A stretch of 64,000 nt of DNA from Frateuria_A yonginensis (lineage in GTDB: Bacteria; Pseudomonadota; Gammaproteobacteria; Xanthomonadales; Rhodanobacteraceae), in contig NZ_JBBBNY010000001.1 in assembly GCF_037137055.1 (NCBI RefSeq), positions 372,001 through 436,000 on the forward strand. The letters are read 5' to 3'. This document shows, piece after piece, positions 1 to 7,683 of this stretch. The position numbers and the translations under genes are program-made. Numbering within the stretch: the stretch's first letter is position 1; each line of letters begins with the position of its first letter. The notes under the pieces are model-generated. The model was not told the DNA's origin and did not search any database. It was given only the letters and a program-made list of their open reading frames with translations.

Positions 1-58
1 CCGTTCCCTTGTTCCGGCGGACGCGTCGATCGCGGCCGCCCGACGCCAGGATGGACCC

Positions 59-1051
59 ATGCACTCCGACACCCATTCCGCTCCGCTTGCCTCCCGACGC
101 AACCGCCGGCCGCTGTTGTTCGCGATCGCCGCGCTCGGCCTGCTGCCCGCCTTCGCCGACGCCTGTTCCACCTGTGGCTGCTCGCTCAATTCGGACTGGT
201 CCAGCCAGGGCTACGCCACCAGCCGCGGCTGGCACCTGGGCCTGCGGCAGGACTACTTCGACCAGTCGCAGCTCTATAGCGGCACCGATCGCATCAGCCG
301 TTCCTCGTTCGCCTTGCCGGCCGACGAGGAAGTGCAGGTCAAGACGATCAACCGCAACACCCTGCTGAACGCCGACTACAACATCTCCCGCTACTGGGGC
401 GTGTCGTTCCAGCTGCCGTACGAGGACCGCTACCACCAGACGATCGCCGAGGGCGACACCGCAGTGTCGACCTCCGACGCCCGCGGCATCGGGGACCTGC
501 GTGTGGTGATGCGCTACCAGGGGCTCAGCCCGGACGCCGGCCTGGGCCTGCAGTTCGGCCTGAAACTCGCGACCGGCCGCTTCAAGCAGACCTTCGCCGC
601 CGGGCCGCAGGCCGGCGAACGGCTCGACCGGGGCCTGCAGCTGGGCACCGGCACCACCGATGCGCTGCTGGGCGTGTACAAGTTCGGCTACCTCGGCCAG
701 TCGGTGGGTTACTTCGCGCAGGGGATGGCGGAGGTGGCGCTGAACGCGCGCGACGGCTTTCGCCCGGGCAACTCGGTGAACGTCAACTTCGGGCTGCGTT
801 ACCTGGACGCCGGGCGGTTCACGCCGCAGCTGCAGATCAACCTGCACAGCGAGCGCCGCGAGAGCGGCAGCCAGTCCGATCGGCCCAACAGCGGCGCCAC
901 GTATGCCTACCTCAGTCCCGGCCTCGGCGTGAAGCTCGGCCGCCGGCTGGACGCCTACGCCTTCGTCCAGCTGCCGGTGTGGCAGCGGGTCAACGGGCTG
1001 CAGCTGGAGCCGCGGCGGCTGTGGTCGCTGGGCGTGTCGTATCGGTTCTAG
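59..1051 (+). CDS. Outer-membrane beta-barrel protein with N-terminal CxxCxC
   Basis: The 330-residue product has a cleavable signal peptide (basic residues 13-17, hydrophobic 19-33, cut after about Ala35). The mature chain opens with Cys36, Cys39 and Cys41 (CSTCGC). The rest shows alternating amphipathic strands with many Tyr, Gly and Gln, and ends in Phe330 as outer-membrane barrels do. AGGA 8 bases before the ATG supports this start. It resembles uncharacterised transporter-like or MtrB-like porins, where an N-terminal CxxC is known, but no substrate can be named. It is convergent with the slipin gene. Beta-barrel call is good; function is unknown. Confidence 0.7.
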   Translation: MHSDTHSAPLASRRNRRPLLFAIAALGLLPAFADACSTCGCSLNSDWSSQGYATSRGWHLGLRQDYFDQSQLYSGTDRISRSSFALPADEEVQVKTINRNTLLNADYNISRYWGVSFQLPYEDRYHQTIAEGDTAVSTSDARGIGDLRVVMRYQGLSPDAGLGLQFGLKLATGRFKQTFAAGPQAGERLDRGLQLGTGTTDALLGVYKFGYLGQSVGYFAQGMAEVALNARDGFRPGNSVNVNFGLRYLDAGRFTPQLQINLHSERRESGSQSDRPNSGATYAYLSPGLGVKLGRRLDAYAFVQLPVWQRVNGLQLEPRRLWSLGVSYRF

Positions 1052-1099
1052 CGGCCGCGTCTAAGCCGCCACGCCGGCCTCGGCGCGACGGCCGGTGCC

Positions 1100-1864
1100 T
1101 CAGCTGCCGGGTTTGGGCGGCAGCAAGTCCAGCAAGGGCCGGATCAGGTCCAGCGGCAAGGGGAACACCACGGTGGAAGCCTTGGCGCCGTTGGCCATGT
1201 CCGCCGCGGTCTGCAGGTAGCGCAGCTGCAGCGCCTGCGGCTGCTGCGCCAGCGTGGCGGCCGCGTCGCGCAGCTTCTCGGCCGCCTGCAGTTCGCCTTC
1301 GGCGTGGATCACCTTGGCGCGTCGTTCCCGCTCGGCTTCGGCCTGGCGGGCGATCGCGCGCACCATGGTCTCGTTGAGGTCCACGTCCTTGATCTCGACC
1401 GTGGCCACCTTGATGCCCCAGGGATCGGTCGCCTGATCGAGAATCACCTGCAGGGTCTGGTTGATCGAGTCGCGCTGGGACAGGATCTCGTCCAGCTCGT
1501 GCTGGCCCAGCACCGAGCGCAACCGCGTCTGCGCCAGCTGGCTGGTGGCCTGCAGGAAGTTTTCCACGTGCAGCACCGACTTGTCCGGTTCAACCACGCG
1601 GAAATACACCACCGCGTTGACCCGGACCGACACGTTGTCGCGCGAGATCACGTCCTGCGGCGGCACATCCAGCACGGTGGTGCGCAGGTCCACGCGGAAC
1701 ATCCGCTGCACCGCCGGCACGAGCAGTACCAGGCCCGGACCCTTGGTGCCGGAGTAGCGCCCCAGCGTGAGCACCACGCCACGCTGGTACTCCGGCAACA
1801 CCTTGACCGAGGCGAACAGCAGCAGCGCCACGGCCACCACCAACACACCGACGAATCCCATCAT
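1100..1864 (-). CDS. Slipin, stomatin/prohibitin (SPFH) family membrane protein
   Basis: The 254-residue protein has one N-terminal membrane segment (about residues 3-18), then the SPFH/band 7 domain starting VLPEYQRGVVLTLGRY and including LRTTVLDVPPQDVISRDNVSV. A charged coiled-coil follows (RQAEAERERRAKVIHAEGE). Slipins form membrane-bound oligomeric scaffolds and are classically paired with NfeD proteases, as here: the nfeD-like gene ends 38 bp upstream on the same strand. Two adjacent ATG codons (1864 and 1861) could start it. The open frame continues upstream through the nfeD region in another frame, but that part is not coding in this frame. Confidence 0.93.
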   Translation of the reverse strand: MMGFVGVLVVAVALLLFASVKVLPEYQRGVVLTLGRYSGTKGPGLVLLVPAVQRMFRVDLRTTVLDVPPQDVISRDNVSVRVNAVVYFRVVEPDKSVLHVENFLQATSQLAQTRLRSVLGQHELDEILSQRDSINQTLQVILDQATDPWGIKVATVEIKDVDLNETMVRAIARQAEAERERRAKVIHAEGELQAAEKLRDAAATLAQQPQALQLRYLQTAADMANGAKASTVVFPLPLDLIRPLLDLLPPKPGS

Positions 1865-1902
1865 GAGCGTTCTCCGTTGAGGCCTCCGGCGCGCAGGCCG
1901 GT

Positions 1903-3282
1903 TCAGGCCGGTTCGACCCAGAGCAGCAGGCCCTCCCGTCGCACTACGCGCACCGATGCCCCGGCGGGCAGGGCGGTGGCGCAGCGCACCTGCCAGCGTT
2001 CGCCGCGCACCATCGCCCATGCGTCGCCGGTGGCGCCGACCGGCTCGAGCAGTACGCCGAGGTCCGCCGCCATCGCCGGATCGGCGACGCCCTGGCGCGT
2101 GCGCCGCGTGCGCAACACCATCCAGACGATCCACGCCAGCGACGCCGCCGCGGCGACCGCGATGCCCGCGATCACGCCGAGGTTGACACGGTATCCGGGC
2201 ACCGCGCTGTCCATCAGCATCACCGAGCCCACGGCGAAGGCGACCAGGCCGCCGACGCCGAGCGCGCCGACCGTGGGGTTGATCGCCTCGGCGGCGAGCA
2301 GGCCGAGGCCGAGCCCCATCAGCGCCAGTCCGGCGTAGTTCACCGGCAGCAGCTGCAGCGCGTACATGCCGACCAGCAGGCAGATGCCGCCGCCGATGCC
2401 GGGCAGGAGCGCGCCCGGGTGCAACGCCTCGAGTACCAGCCCGTAGAGGCCGGCGAGCAGCAGCAGATAGGCCACGGTGGGGTTGGTGATGATGCCGAGG
2501 AAGCGCGTGCGCGCATCCGGCGGATAGTCGCGCACCGCAATGCCCCGCAGGTGCAGCGTGAGGCGCCGGTCGCCGAGCCGCACCTCGCGCCCGTCGGCCT
2601 TCGCCAACAGATCGGGGACGTCGTCCGCGACGAAATCGATCACCCCCTGCCGGGCGGCCTCGGTCGCGGTGAGCGTGGCCGCACCGCGCACCGCCTGCTC
2701 GGCCCACGCGGCGTTGCGTCCGCGCAGCTGCGCGAGGGAGCGGAGATAGGCGACGGCATCGTTCAGGATCTTCGCGGACTCCGCGTCCTCCTCGGCACGC
2801 GGTTTCGGGGCGGAGCCCGCTGTGCCCGGCGCGTCGCCCGGGGCGGCCGGCCGGAGCGGCGTGCGGCCGCCGACCGGCACCGGCGTGGCGGCACCGACGT
2901 GCGTGGCCGGCGCCATCGCGGCGATGTGCCCGGCGTACAGGATGTAGGTCCCGGCCGAAGCGGCCCGCGCGCCGGACGGCGCCACGAGCACCAGCACCGG
3001 GATCCTGGACGCGAGCATGCCGGCGACGATCTGCCGCATCGACTCGGCCAGGCCGCCGGGCGTGTCCATGCGCAGCACGATCACCACCGCGCCATCGCGG
3101 GTGGCCCGCATGGCGGCATCGTCGAAGTACTCGGCCGCGGCGGGGCCGATCGGGCCCTCCAGTGTGACTTGTGCGGCAAAGCGCGATGTCGGTGCCGACG
3201 CGGACGGAGCCGTGCCGAGGACATGCGCCGGCCATGCCGCCGCCAGGCAGACCCACGCAGCCCATCGCCGCCAGCGCACCAT
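1903..3282 (-). CDS. NfeD-family membrane-bound serine protease (ClpP class)
   Basis: The 459-residue protein has a signal peptide (1-23), an N-terminal ClpP-like protease domain (RMDTPGGL, then ASAGTYILYAGH with the nucleophile Ser), four or five membrane segments around residues 230-350, and a C-terminal NfeD OB-fold domain ending LLLWVEPA. The SAKILNDAV Lys is the likely general base of the Ser/Lys dyad. Relatives cleave hydrophobic tails of stomatin-like partners, consistent with the slipin gene just downstream in the same operon. GGAGG 8 bases before the ATG supports the start at 3282. Confidence 0.92.
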   Translation of the reverse strand: MVRWRRWAAWVCLAAAWPAHVLGTAPSASAPTSRFAAQVTLEGPIGPAAAEYFDDAAMRATRDGAVVIVLRMDTPGGLAESMRQIVAGMLASRIPVLVLVAPSGARAASAGTYILYAGHIAAMAPATHVGAATPVPVGGRTPLRPAAPGDAPGTAGSAPKPRAEEDAESAKILNDAVAYLRSLAQLRGRNAAWAEQAVRGAATLTATEAARQGVIDFVADDVPDLLAKADGREVRLGDRRLTLHLRGIAVRDYPPDARTRFLGIITNPTVAYLLLLAGLYGLVLEALHPGALLPGIGGGICLLVGMYALQLLPVNYAGLALMGLGLGLLAAEAINPTVGALGVGGLVAFAVGSVMLMDSAVPGYRVNLGVIAGIAVAAAASLAWIVWMVLRTRRTRQGVADPAMAADLGVLLEPVGATGDAWAMVRGERWQVRCATALPAGASVRVVRREGLLLWVEPA

Positions 3283-3394
3283 GGCCCGACCTCCGCCGGA
3301 ACCTCGATGCGGTCACTCTACGCCATTGCAGGTCAAGGTGACGCCAGTCCCGCGGTGCAGGCCGCGCCGTGCGGTGCCACCCGCCCCCCGCTTC

Positions 3395-4174
3395 TCAGGA
3401 ACGCAGGCCCACGCCGCGCCGGAGCAGCTGCAGCGCCACGATCGAGAGGGCGACCACGAAGGCCAGCATCACCGCGAAGGCCACGCCGATGCGCACGTCG
3501 CTGATGCCGAGCACGCCGAAGCGGAATGCGTTGACCATGTACAGGATCGGGTTGATCCGCGAGATCGCCTGCCACGGCTCGGCCAGCATGTTGACCGAGT
3601 AGAACACGCCGCCCAGGTAGGTGAGCGGGGTGAGCACGAAGGTCGGGACCAGCGCGATGTCGTCGAACTTCTTGGCGTACACCGCGTTGACGAAGCCGGC
3701 CAGCGAAAAGATCGTCGAGCCGAGCAGCACCGAGGCGAAGGTGACCAGCGGATGCGCCACGTGCAGCGAGGTGAAGAACAGCGCGATCAGCAGCACCAGC
3801 AGGCCGACCACCAGGCCGCGCGCCACCGCGCCGGCAACGTAGCCGAGCAGGATCACCCAGTTCGGCATCGGCGAGACCAGCATTTCCTCCACGGCGCGGC
3901 TGAACTTGGCGCCGAAGAACGAGCTGGAAATGTTGCCGTAGCTGTTGGTGATGATGCTCATCATCACCAGGCCCGGCACGATGTACTGCATGTAGGTGTA
4001 GCCGCCCTCGATGGTGCCGATGCGGCTGCCGATCAGCTTGCCGAAGATCACGAAGTACAGTGTCATCGTGATCGCCGGCGGGATCAGCGTCTGCGTCCAG
4101 ATGCGCATGATGCGGACGATCTCGCGGCGCACGATGGTGTTGAGGGCGACCAGGTTGGCGGCGGCGTTGCTCAT
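3395..4174 (-). CDS. yadH: ABC-2 type exporter permease, YadH-like
   Basis: This 259-residue membrane protein has six predicted spans and the ABC-2 layout: an N-terminal cytoplasmic RREIVRIMRIWTQTLIPPAIT segment, the conserved SMPNWVILLGYV loop, and LTYLGGVFYSVNML near the fifth helix. It matches the E. coli YadH class. The matching ATPase gene lies upstream on the same strand, 99 bp away, and the gap holds a 13-bp perfect inverted repeat. Substrate is unknown; YadGH-like pairs are annotated as multidrug or glycolipid exporters without firm proof. Confidence 0.93.
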   Translation of the reverse strand: MSNAAANLVALNTIVRREIVRIMRIWTQTLIPPAITMTLYFVIFGKLIGSRIGTIEGGYTYMQYIVPGLVMMSIITNSYGNISSSFFGAKFSRAVEEMLVSPMPNWVILLGYVAGAVARGLVVGLLVLLIALFFTSLHVAHPLVTFASVLLGSTIFSLAGFVNAVYAKKFDDIALVPTFVLTPLTYLGGVFYSVNMLAEPWQAISRINPILYMVNAFRFGVLGISDVRIGVAFAVMLAFVVALSIVALQLLRRGVGLRS

Positions 4175-4201
4175 GCGTGGTTCTCACTTCTGGCGCACCC
4201 T

Positions 4202-4260
4202 CCCGGCGCGGCCGAGAGGGTCGATGGGTGGGTCTCATGCCTTCGCCCGGCCGCGCCGGG
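4202..4260. repeat. Perfect 13-bp inverted repeat between yadG and yadH
   Basis: CCCGGCGCGGCCG (4202-4214) and its exact reverse complement CGGCCGCGCCGGG (4248-4260) flank a 33-nt loop. There is no T tract, so it is not a typical factor-independent terminator. It may form an RNA stem that attenuates or processes the yadGH transcript. The inverted repeat is visible; its role is inference. Confidence 0.7.
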
Positions 4261-4273
4261 GGGCGTCGTGGGA

Positions 4274-5224
4274 TCAGGCGGCGGCCTTGTCCCGGCCGTT
4301 TTCCACCAGCCGCACGAACAGCTCCTCCAGGCGGTTGGTCTTGTTGCGCATGGAGGTCACCGTGATGCCGTGCGAGGACAGTGCCGCGAACAGCGAATTG
4401 AGGTCGTGTGCGCGCGACATCTCGGCCTCCAGCGTGTGCTCGTCCACGCGGCGCAGGGCCACGCCCGGCATCGACGGCAGCGCGCCGGGCACGCCGGTGA
4501 CGTCGAACACGAAGGTTTCCGAGTCCAGCGACGCCAGCAACCGCTTCATCGTGGTGTTCTCGATGATGGTGCCGTGGTCGATGATGGCGATGTTCCGGCA
4601 CAGCTGCTCGGCTTCCTCCAGGTAGTGCGTGGTGAGGATGACCGTGGTGCCGGCCGCATTGATGCCGCTCACGAACTGCCACATCGAGCGGCGGATCTCG
4701 ATGTCCACGCCGGCGGTGGGCTCGTCCAGGATCAGCAGCCGTGGTTCGTTCATCATCGCGCGCGCGATCATCAGGCGCCGCTTCATGCCGCCGGAGAGCA
4801 TGCGCGCCTGGTGCTGCGCCTTGTCCCACAGGCGCAGTTCCTTCAGGTACTTCTCCGCCCGCTGCACGGCGATGCGGCGCGGGATGCCGTAGAAGCCCGC
4901 CTCGTTCACGCAGATGTCGAAGGGCTTCTCGAACTGGTTGAAGTTGATTTCCTGCGGTACCAGCCCGATCAGCTTCATGGCTTCGTTGCGCTGGTGGTTC
5001 ACCGACACGCCGAAGATGCGCGCATCGCCGCCGGTGGAGTTGACCAGCGAGGAGAGGATGCCGATCAAGGTCGACTTGCCGGCGCCGTTGGGCCCGAGCA
5101 GCGCGAAGAAGTCGCCCTGCTGCACGGTCAGCGAGACGCCCTTGAGCGCCTCCACGCCGTTGCCGTAGGTCTTGCGCAGGTTGTCGACGACGAGTGCGGG
5201 AACGGATGACATGGGCTGCACCAT
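4274..5224 (-). CDS. yadG: ABC transporter ATPase, YadG-like
   Basis: The 316-residue nucleotide-binding protein has Walker A GPNGAGKST (about 43-51), the Q-loop in GLVPQEINFN, signature LSGGMKRR, Walker B LLILDEPTAGVD and the H-switch TTHYLEEAEQL. About 80 residues follow the ATPase core, as in YadG (E. coli, 308 aa). Together with the downstream ABC-2 permease it forms an exporter. Two starts are possible: ATG at 5224 or ATG at 5212 (MSSVPALVV); the second fits better if transcription starts from the TATAAT at 5245-5240. Confidence 0.94.
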   Translation of the reverse strand: MVQPMSSVPALVVDNLRKTYGNGVEALKGVSLTVQQGDFFALLGPNGAGKSTLIGILSSLVNSTGGDARIFGVSVNHQRNEAMKLIGLVPQEINFNQFEKPFDICVNEAGFYGIPRRIAVQRAEKYLKELRLWDKAQHQARMLSGGMKRRLMIARAMMNEPRLLILDEPTAGVDIEIRRSMWQFVSGINAAGTTVILTTHYLEEAEQLCRNIAIIDHGTIIENTTMKRLLASLDSETFVFDVTGVPGALPSMPGVALRRVDEHTLEAEMSRAHDLNSLFAALSSHGITVTSMRNKTNRLEELFVRLVENGRDKAAA

Positions 5225-5239
5225 GGGGGCGAGCCCTTT

Positions 5240-5245
5240 ATTATA
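5240..5245 (-). promoter_or_regulatory. Consensus -10 hexamer (TATAAT) before yadG
   Basis: On the minus strand an exact TATAAT lies 15 bases before the 5224 ATG, in the AT-rich island of the divergent yadG/fpr gap. No good -35 sits at 16-18 bp spacing (TTGACG lies 22 bp away, too far), so promoter strength is uncertain. The implied start near 5233 leaves a very short leader for the 5224 ATG. Confidence 0.45.
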
Positions 5246-5302
5246 CGGGCCCGTTTACCGCCGTCCGCGTCAAGCCGGACGTGCCTCCCGCTCCGGAATC
5301 CC

Positions 5303-6049
5303 ATGGCCGACCACTTCACGCTCCGCCTCGTCGACAGCTTCATGCTGGCCCCTACCGTGCGTCACCTGGTGTTCGAGCGCGTCGACGGCCAGCCGCTGGC
5401 ATTCCAGCCCGGCCAGTTCCTGCAGATCCACTTCCACTACGAGGACGGCACGCCGACCAAGCGCAGCTACTCGGTGGCCACCGTCGGCGACGGGCGCTCG
5501 CCGGTGACGCGGATCGAGATCGCGGTGAGCTACGTGGAGGGTGGCGCGGCCACCCGGCTGCTGGGCAACCTGCAGCCGGGACAGACGGTCGAGGCCAGCG
5601 GTCCGTACGGCCGCTTCTGCCTGCAGCCGGGCGACACCCACCCGCGCTACCTGCTGCTCGCCACCGGCACCGGCGTCACGCCGTACCGCGCGATGCTGCC
5701 GCAGATCCGCGAGCTGCTCGCCAAGGGCGATCGCGAGGTGGTGCTGCTGTATGGCGCGCGCAACGAGGCGGAGCTGCTGTACGGCGAGGAGTTCGAGGCG
5801 TTCGCCAGGGACAATCCGGGGTTCACCTTCCACGGCTGCCTGAGCCGCCAGGCGCGGGCCGTGCCGCGCCCGCACGACCGCAGCGGTCACGTGCAGGGCG
5901 TGCTCGCCGAGCTGCAGCCGCGCGCGGACCGCGACATCGCCTACCTCTGCGGCAACCCGAACATGGTCGATGCCGCCTTCGGCGCGCTGAAGGAGTACGG
6001 CCTGCCGGTGGCGCAGATTCGCCGCGAGAAATACGTCTCCTCGCGCTGA
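5303..6049 (+). CDS. fpr: Ferredoxin/flavodoxin-NADP+ reductase
   Basis: The 248-residue flavoprotein has the FAD-binding motif RSYSVAT (54-60), the GPYGRF loop (100-105), the NADP-binding TGTGVTPYRAM (121-131) and a C-terminal CGNPNMVDA. Length and motif order fit bacterial Fpr, which passes electrons between NADPH and ferredoxin or flavodoxin in the cytoplasm. A phenol hydroxylase-type reductase component is less likely because no 2Fe-2S cysteine cluster is present. It stands alone, divergent from yadG across a short AT-rich promoter region. Confidence 0.88.
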   Translation: MADHFTLRLVDSFMLAPTVRHLVFERVDGQPLAFQPGQFLQIHFHYEDGTPTKRSYSVATVGDGRSPVTRIEIAVSYVEGGAATRLLGNLQPGQTVEASGPYGRFCLQPGDTHPRYLLLATGTGVTPYRAMLPQIRELLAKGDREVVLLYGARNEAELLYGEEFEAFARDNPGFTFHGCLSRQARAVPRPHDRSGHVQGVLAELQPRADRDIAYLCGNPNMVDAAFGALKEYGLPVAQIRREKYVSSR

Positions 6050-6284
6050 CCGCGCGGCGCCGGTCGCCTCAAGTCGGCGGCGGCCTCGTCGATAAGGACT
6101 TCGCGACGGCGCCACGCGCCACCGACCGCTGCCCTGCTAGACCGGCCCCGTGCCTCGGGGCACCCCGACCTGTGACGGCGTTCTCACTTTGAAGAGGACG
6201 CCGGCGCGAGCCTATCAAGGCCGCCGGGCGGTTGCCGACACGTCCCTCAGGCACGCGCGATCAGCGGGTGGCGAGGTATCGGCT

Positions 6285-6641
6285 ATGAGGCGCAGGATCC
6301 AGGCACTGGTGGGTTTGGCGGGGCTTCTGGCGCTCGCCGCGTCGCCGCTGCACGCCGCGGACGGCAGGATCGTGTTCTCCGGCGCCGTAGTGGAGCCGAC
6401 CTGCGGACTGCCCGCCGCCGCCGGTGTGCCCGTTCCCGCGGCGCCGGGCCAGGCGCCGGCACGGCAGCTCGGCTGCGGCGCCGATGGCCGGTCCGCACCG
6501 ACCGGCCAGGTCTTCACGCAGACGGTCGCCCGCCTTTCCGCAAGCGAACGCATTCCCGTGCTCAGGTACTTCAGCGACTACGTCGCCGCCGGCGAACCGG
6601 GGGCCGAGCGGCCGCTGCTGGTGACCCAGACCTACGACTGA
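6285..6641 (+). CDS. Short secreted fimbrin-like protein
   Basis: The 118-residue product has a signal peptide (MRRRIQALVGLAGLLALAAS, cut near LHA-AD) and then DGRIVFSGAVVEPTC, the typical N-terminal strand of type 1 fimbrial subunits (GTI-F-G-ivepTC). A second Cys follows in RQLGCGADGR. It is shorter than a normal pilin (150-190 aa) and lacks the usual C-terminal strand ending in an aromatic residue. GAGG 8 bases before the ATG at 6285 selects this start over an upstream in-frame ATG at 6150. It is convergent with the fimbrial operon. It may be a minor or terminator subunit, or a shortened relic. Confidence 0.6.
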   Translation: MRRRIQALVGLAGLLALAASPLHAADGRIVFSGAVVEPTCGLPAAAGVPVPAAPGQAPARQLGCGADGRSAPTGQVFTQTVARLSASERIPVLRYFSDYVAAGEPGAERPLLVTQTYD

Positions 6642-6645
6642 CCGC

Positions 6646-7683
6646 CTACTGGTAGGACAGCGTGAAGGTGGCGGTGGCTTTCACCGTGCCGCCGGTGACC
6701 ATGCTGGCGGTGGCGTGATACTGCGCCGTGTACGGCAGGGTCATGCTGCCGGCCACCGTGGTGCCTACCGTGGCGGCCTGACCGTAGGTCACCGGGATGC
6801 CGTTGCGGTCCTTCAGCTCGACACCGATGCCCCCGGCCGTCCCCTGGTTCACCAGCACCGTGGTGTAGCCCGGGGCGGTGCCCGCCTGGGCGTCGAGCTG
6901 GATCTTGAGGGTGGCGCTGCTGCCGCTGGGGCAGGTCAGCTGGATGCTGAACGGCGTGGCTCCCGTGGTGCTGTCCTTGCCGGCGAAACTTCCGGTCGTG
7001 ACCGTGGGCAGGGTGACCGCGATCGCCTGGGTGGTCACCTTGCAGGCGGGCGCGAGGAAGGTCACGCTGTTGGTCAGCACGAAATACTCGGGCACGATGC
7101 TGCCCCAGCGCCAGTTGGCGATCGTGCCCGCGGGAATCGTGGCGCCGTTGGCGATCGGTCCGGTCTGCACGAACTGCAGCGTGGAGCCCACGTTGTACGT
7201 CGAGCTCCCGCCGCTCGTGGTGTTCTGCGGATAGGGGCTCATGTACGCGTTCGGCGCGTCGTTGTGGATCAGCTGATAGCCCACGCCGGGGACGTTGGTC
7301 GGATAGATGTACGAGGGCGAGCCGGTGGCGGTACCGGCGAACAGGTTCTCCACGCCGTACTGCGTTCCGGGGTCGCAGGTCGCGTCCGGCGGGTTGGTCG
7401 GCTGTGCGCTCACCGGGCTGCCCAGCACCGTGCCGTAGGCGTAGTCGAACGGCACCGTGATGGTGCCGGCGACGGCGAAGTTCACCGGCGAGGAGGTGTA
7501 GCGGTTGCCGTTGCCGCTGTTGTTGCCGTTGATCTTGTCGAACCGGCAGTCGGCGTGGGCCAGCAGCGGCGCCGCGAGCAGCGCCAGCACGGCCGCCAGG
7601 CGCAGGGCGGCGCCGCGGCTGCGGCGGGAACCGGAGGGCGAAAGGCGCGTGGCCCGATGGCGCAGGCTTGCGTACATGGTCAT
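6646..7683 (-). CDS. Two-domain fimbrial tip adhesin
   Basis: The 345-residue protein has an N-terminal signal peptide (hydrophobic AALRLAAVLALLAAPLLAHA), an N-terminal receptor-binding-like domain of about 170 residues with Cys pairs (HADCRFD, DATCDPG) and a C-terminal pilin domain (PACKVTTQAIAVTLPTV, IQLTCPSG, ending ATFTLSYQ). This two-domain layout at the end of a chaperone-usher operon is that of FimH-like adhesins. The ATG at 7683 overlaps the usher stop as ATGA, which fixes the start. The ligand cannot be read from sequence. Confidence 0.82.
   Translation of the reverse strand: MTMYASLRHRATRLSPSGSRRSRGAALRLAAVLALLAAPLLAHADCRFDKINGNNSGNGNRYTSSPVNFAVAGTITVPFDYAYGTVLGSPVSAQPTNPPDATCDPGTQYGVENLFAGTATGSPSYIYPTNVPGVGYQLIHNDAPNAYMSPYPQNTTSGGSSTYNVGSTLQFVQTGPIANGATIPAGTIANWRWGSIVPEYFVLTNSVTFLAPACKVTTQAIAVTLPTVTTGSFAGKDSTTGATPFSIQLTCPSGSSATLKIQLDAQAGTAPGYTTVLVNQGTAGGIGVELKDRNGIPVTYGQAATVGTTVAGSMTLPYTAQYHATASMVTGGTVKATATFTLSYQ

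Noticed and set aside
1..58. End of an upstream gene
   Set aside because: Too short to show a family; no stop codon context can be tied to any recognisable protein.
1865..3316. Extension of the slipin reading frame far upstream
   Set aside because: The open frame runs antisense-like through nfeD in a different phase and yields Arg/Ala-rich sequence without family similarity; it is an effect of high GC.
3017..5209. Very long open frames opposite to the ABC transporter and many other genes
   Set aside because: They are third-position GC shadows (His/Arg/Ala-rich, no motifs) of well-supported genes on the other strand.
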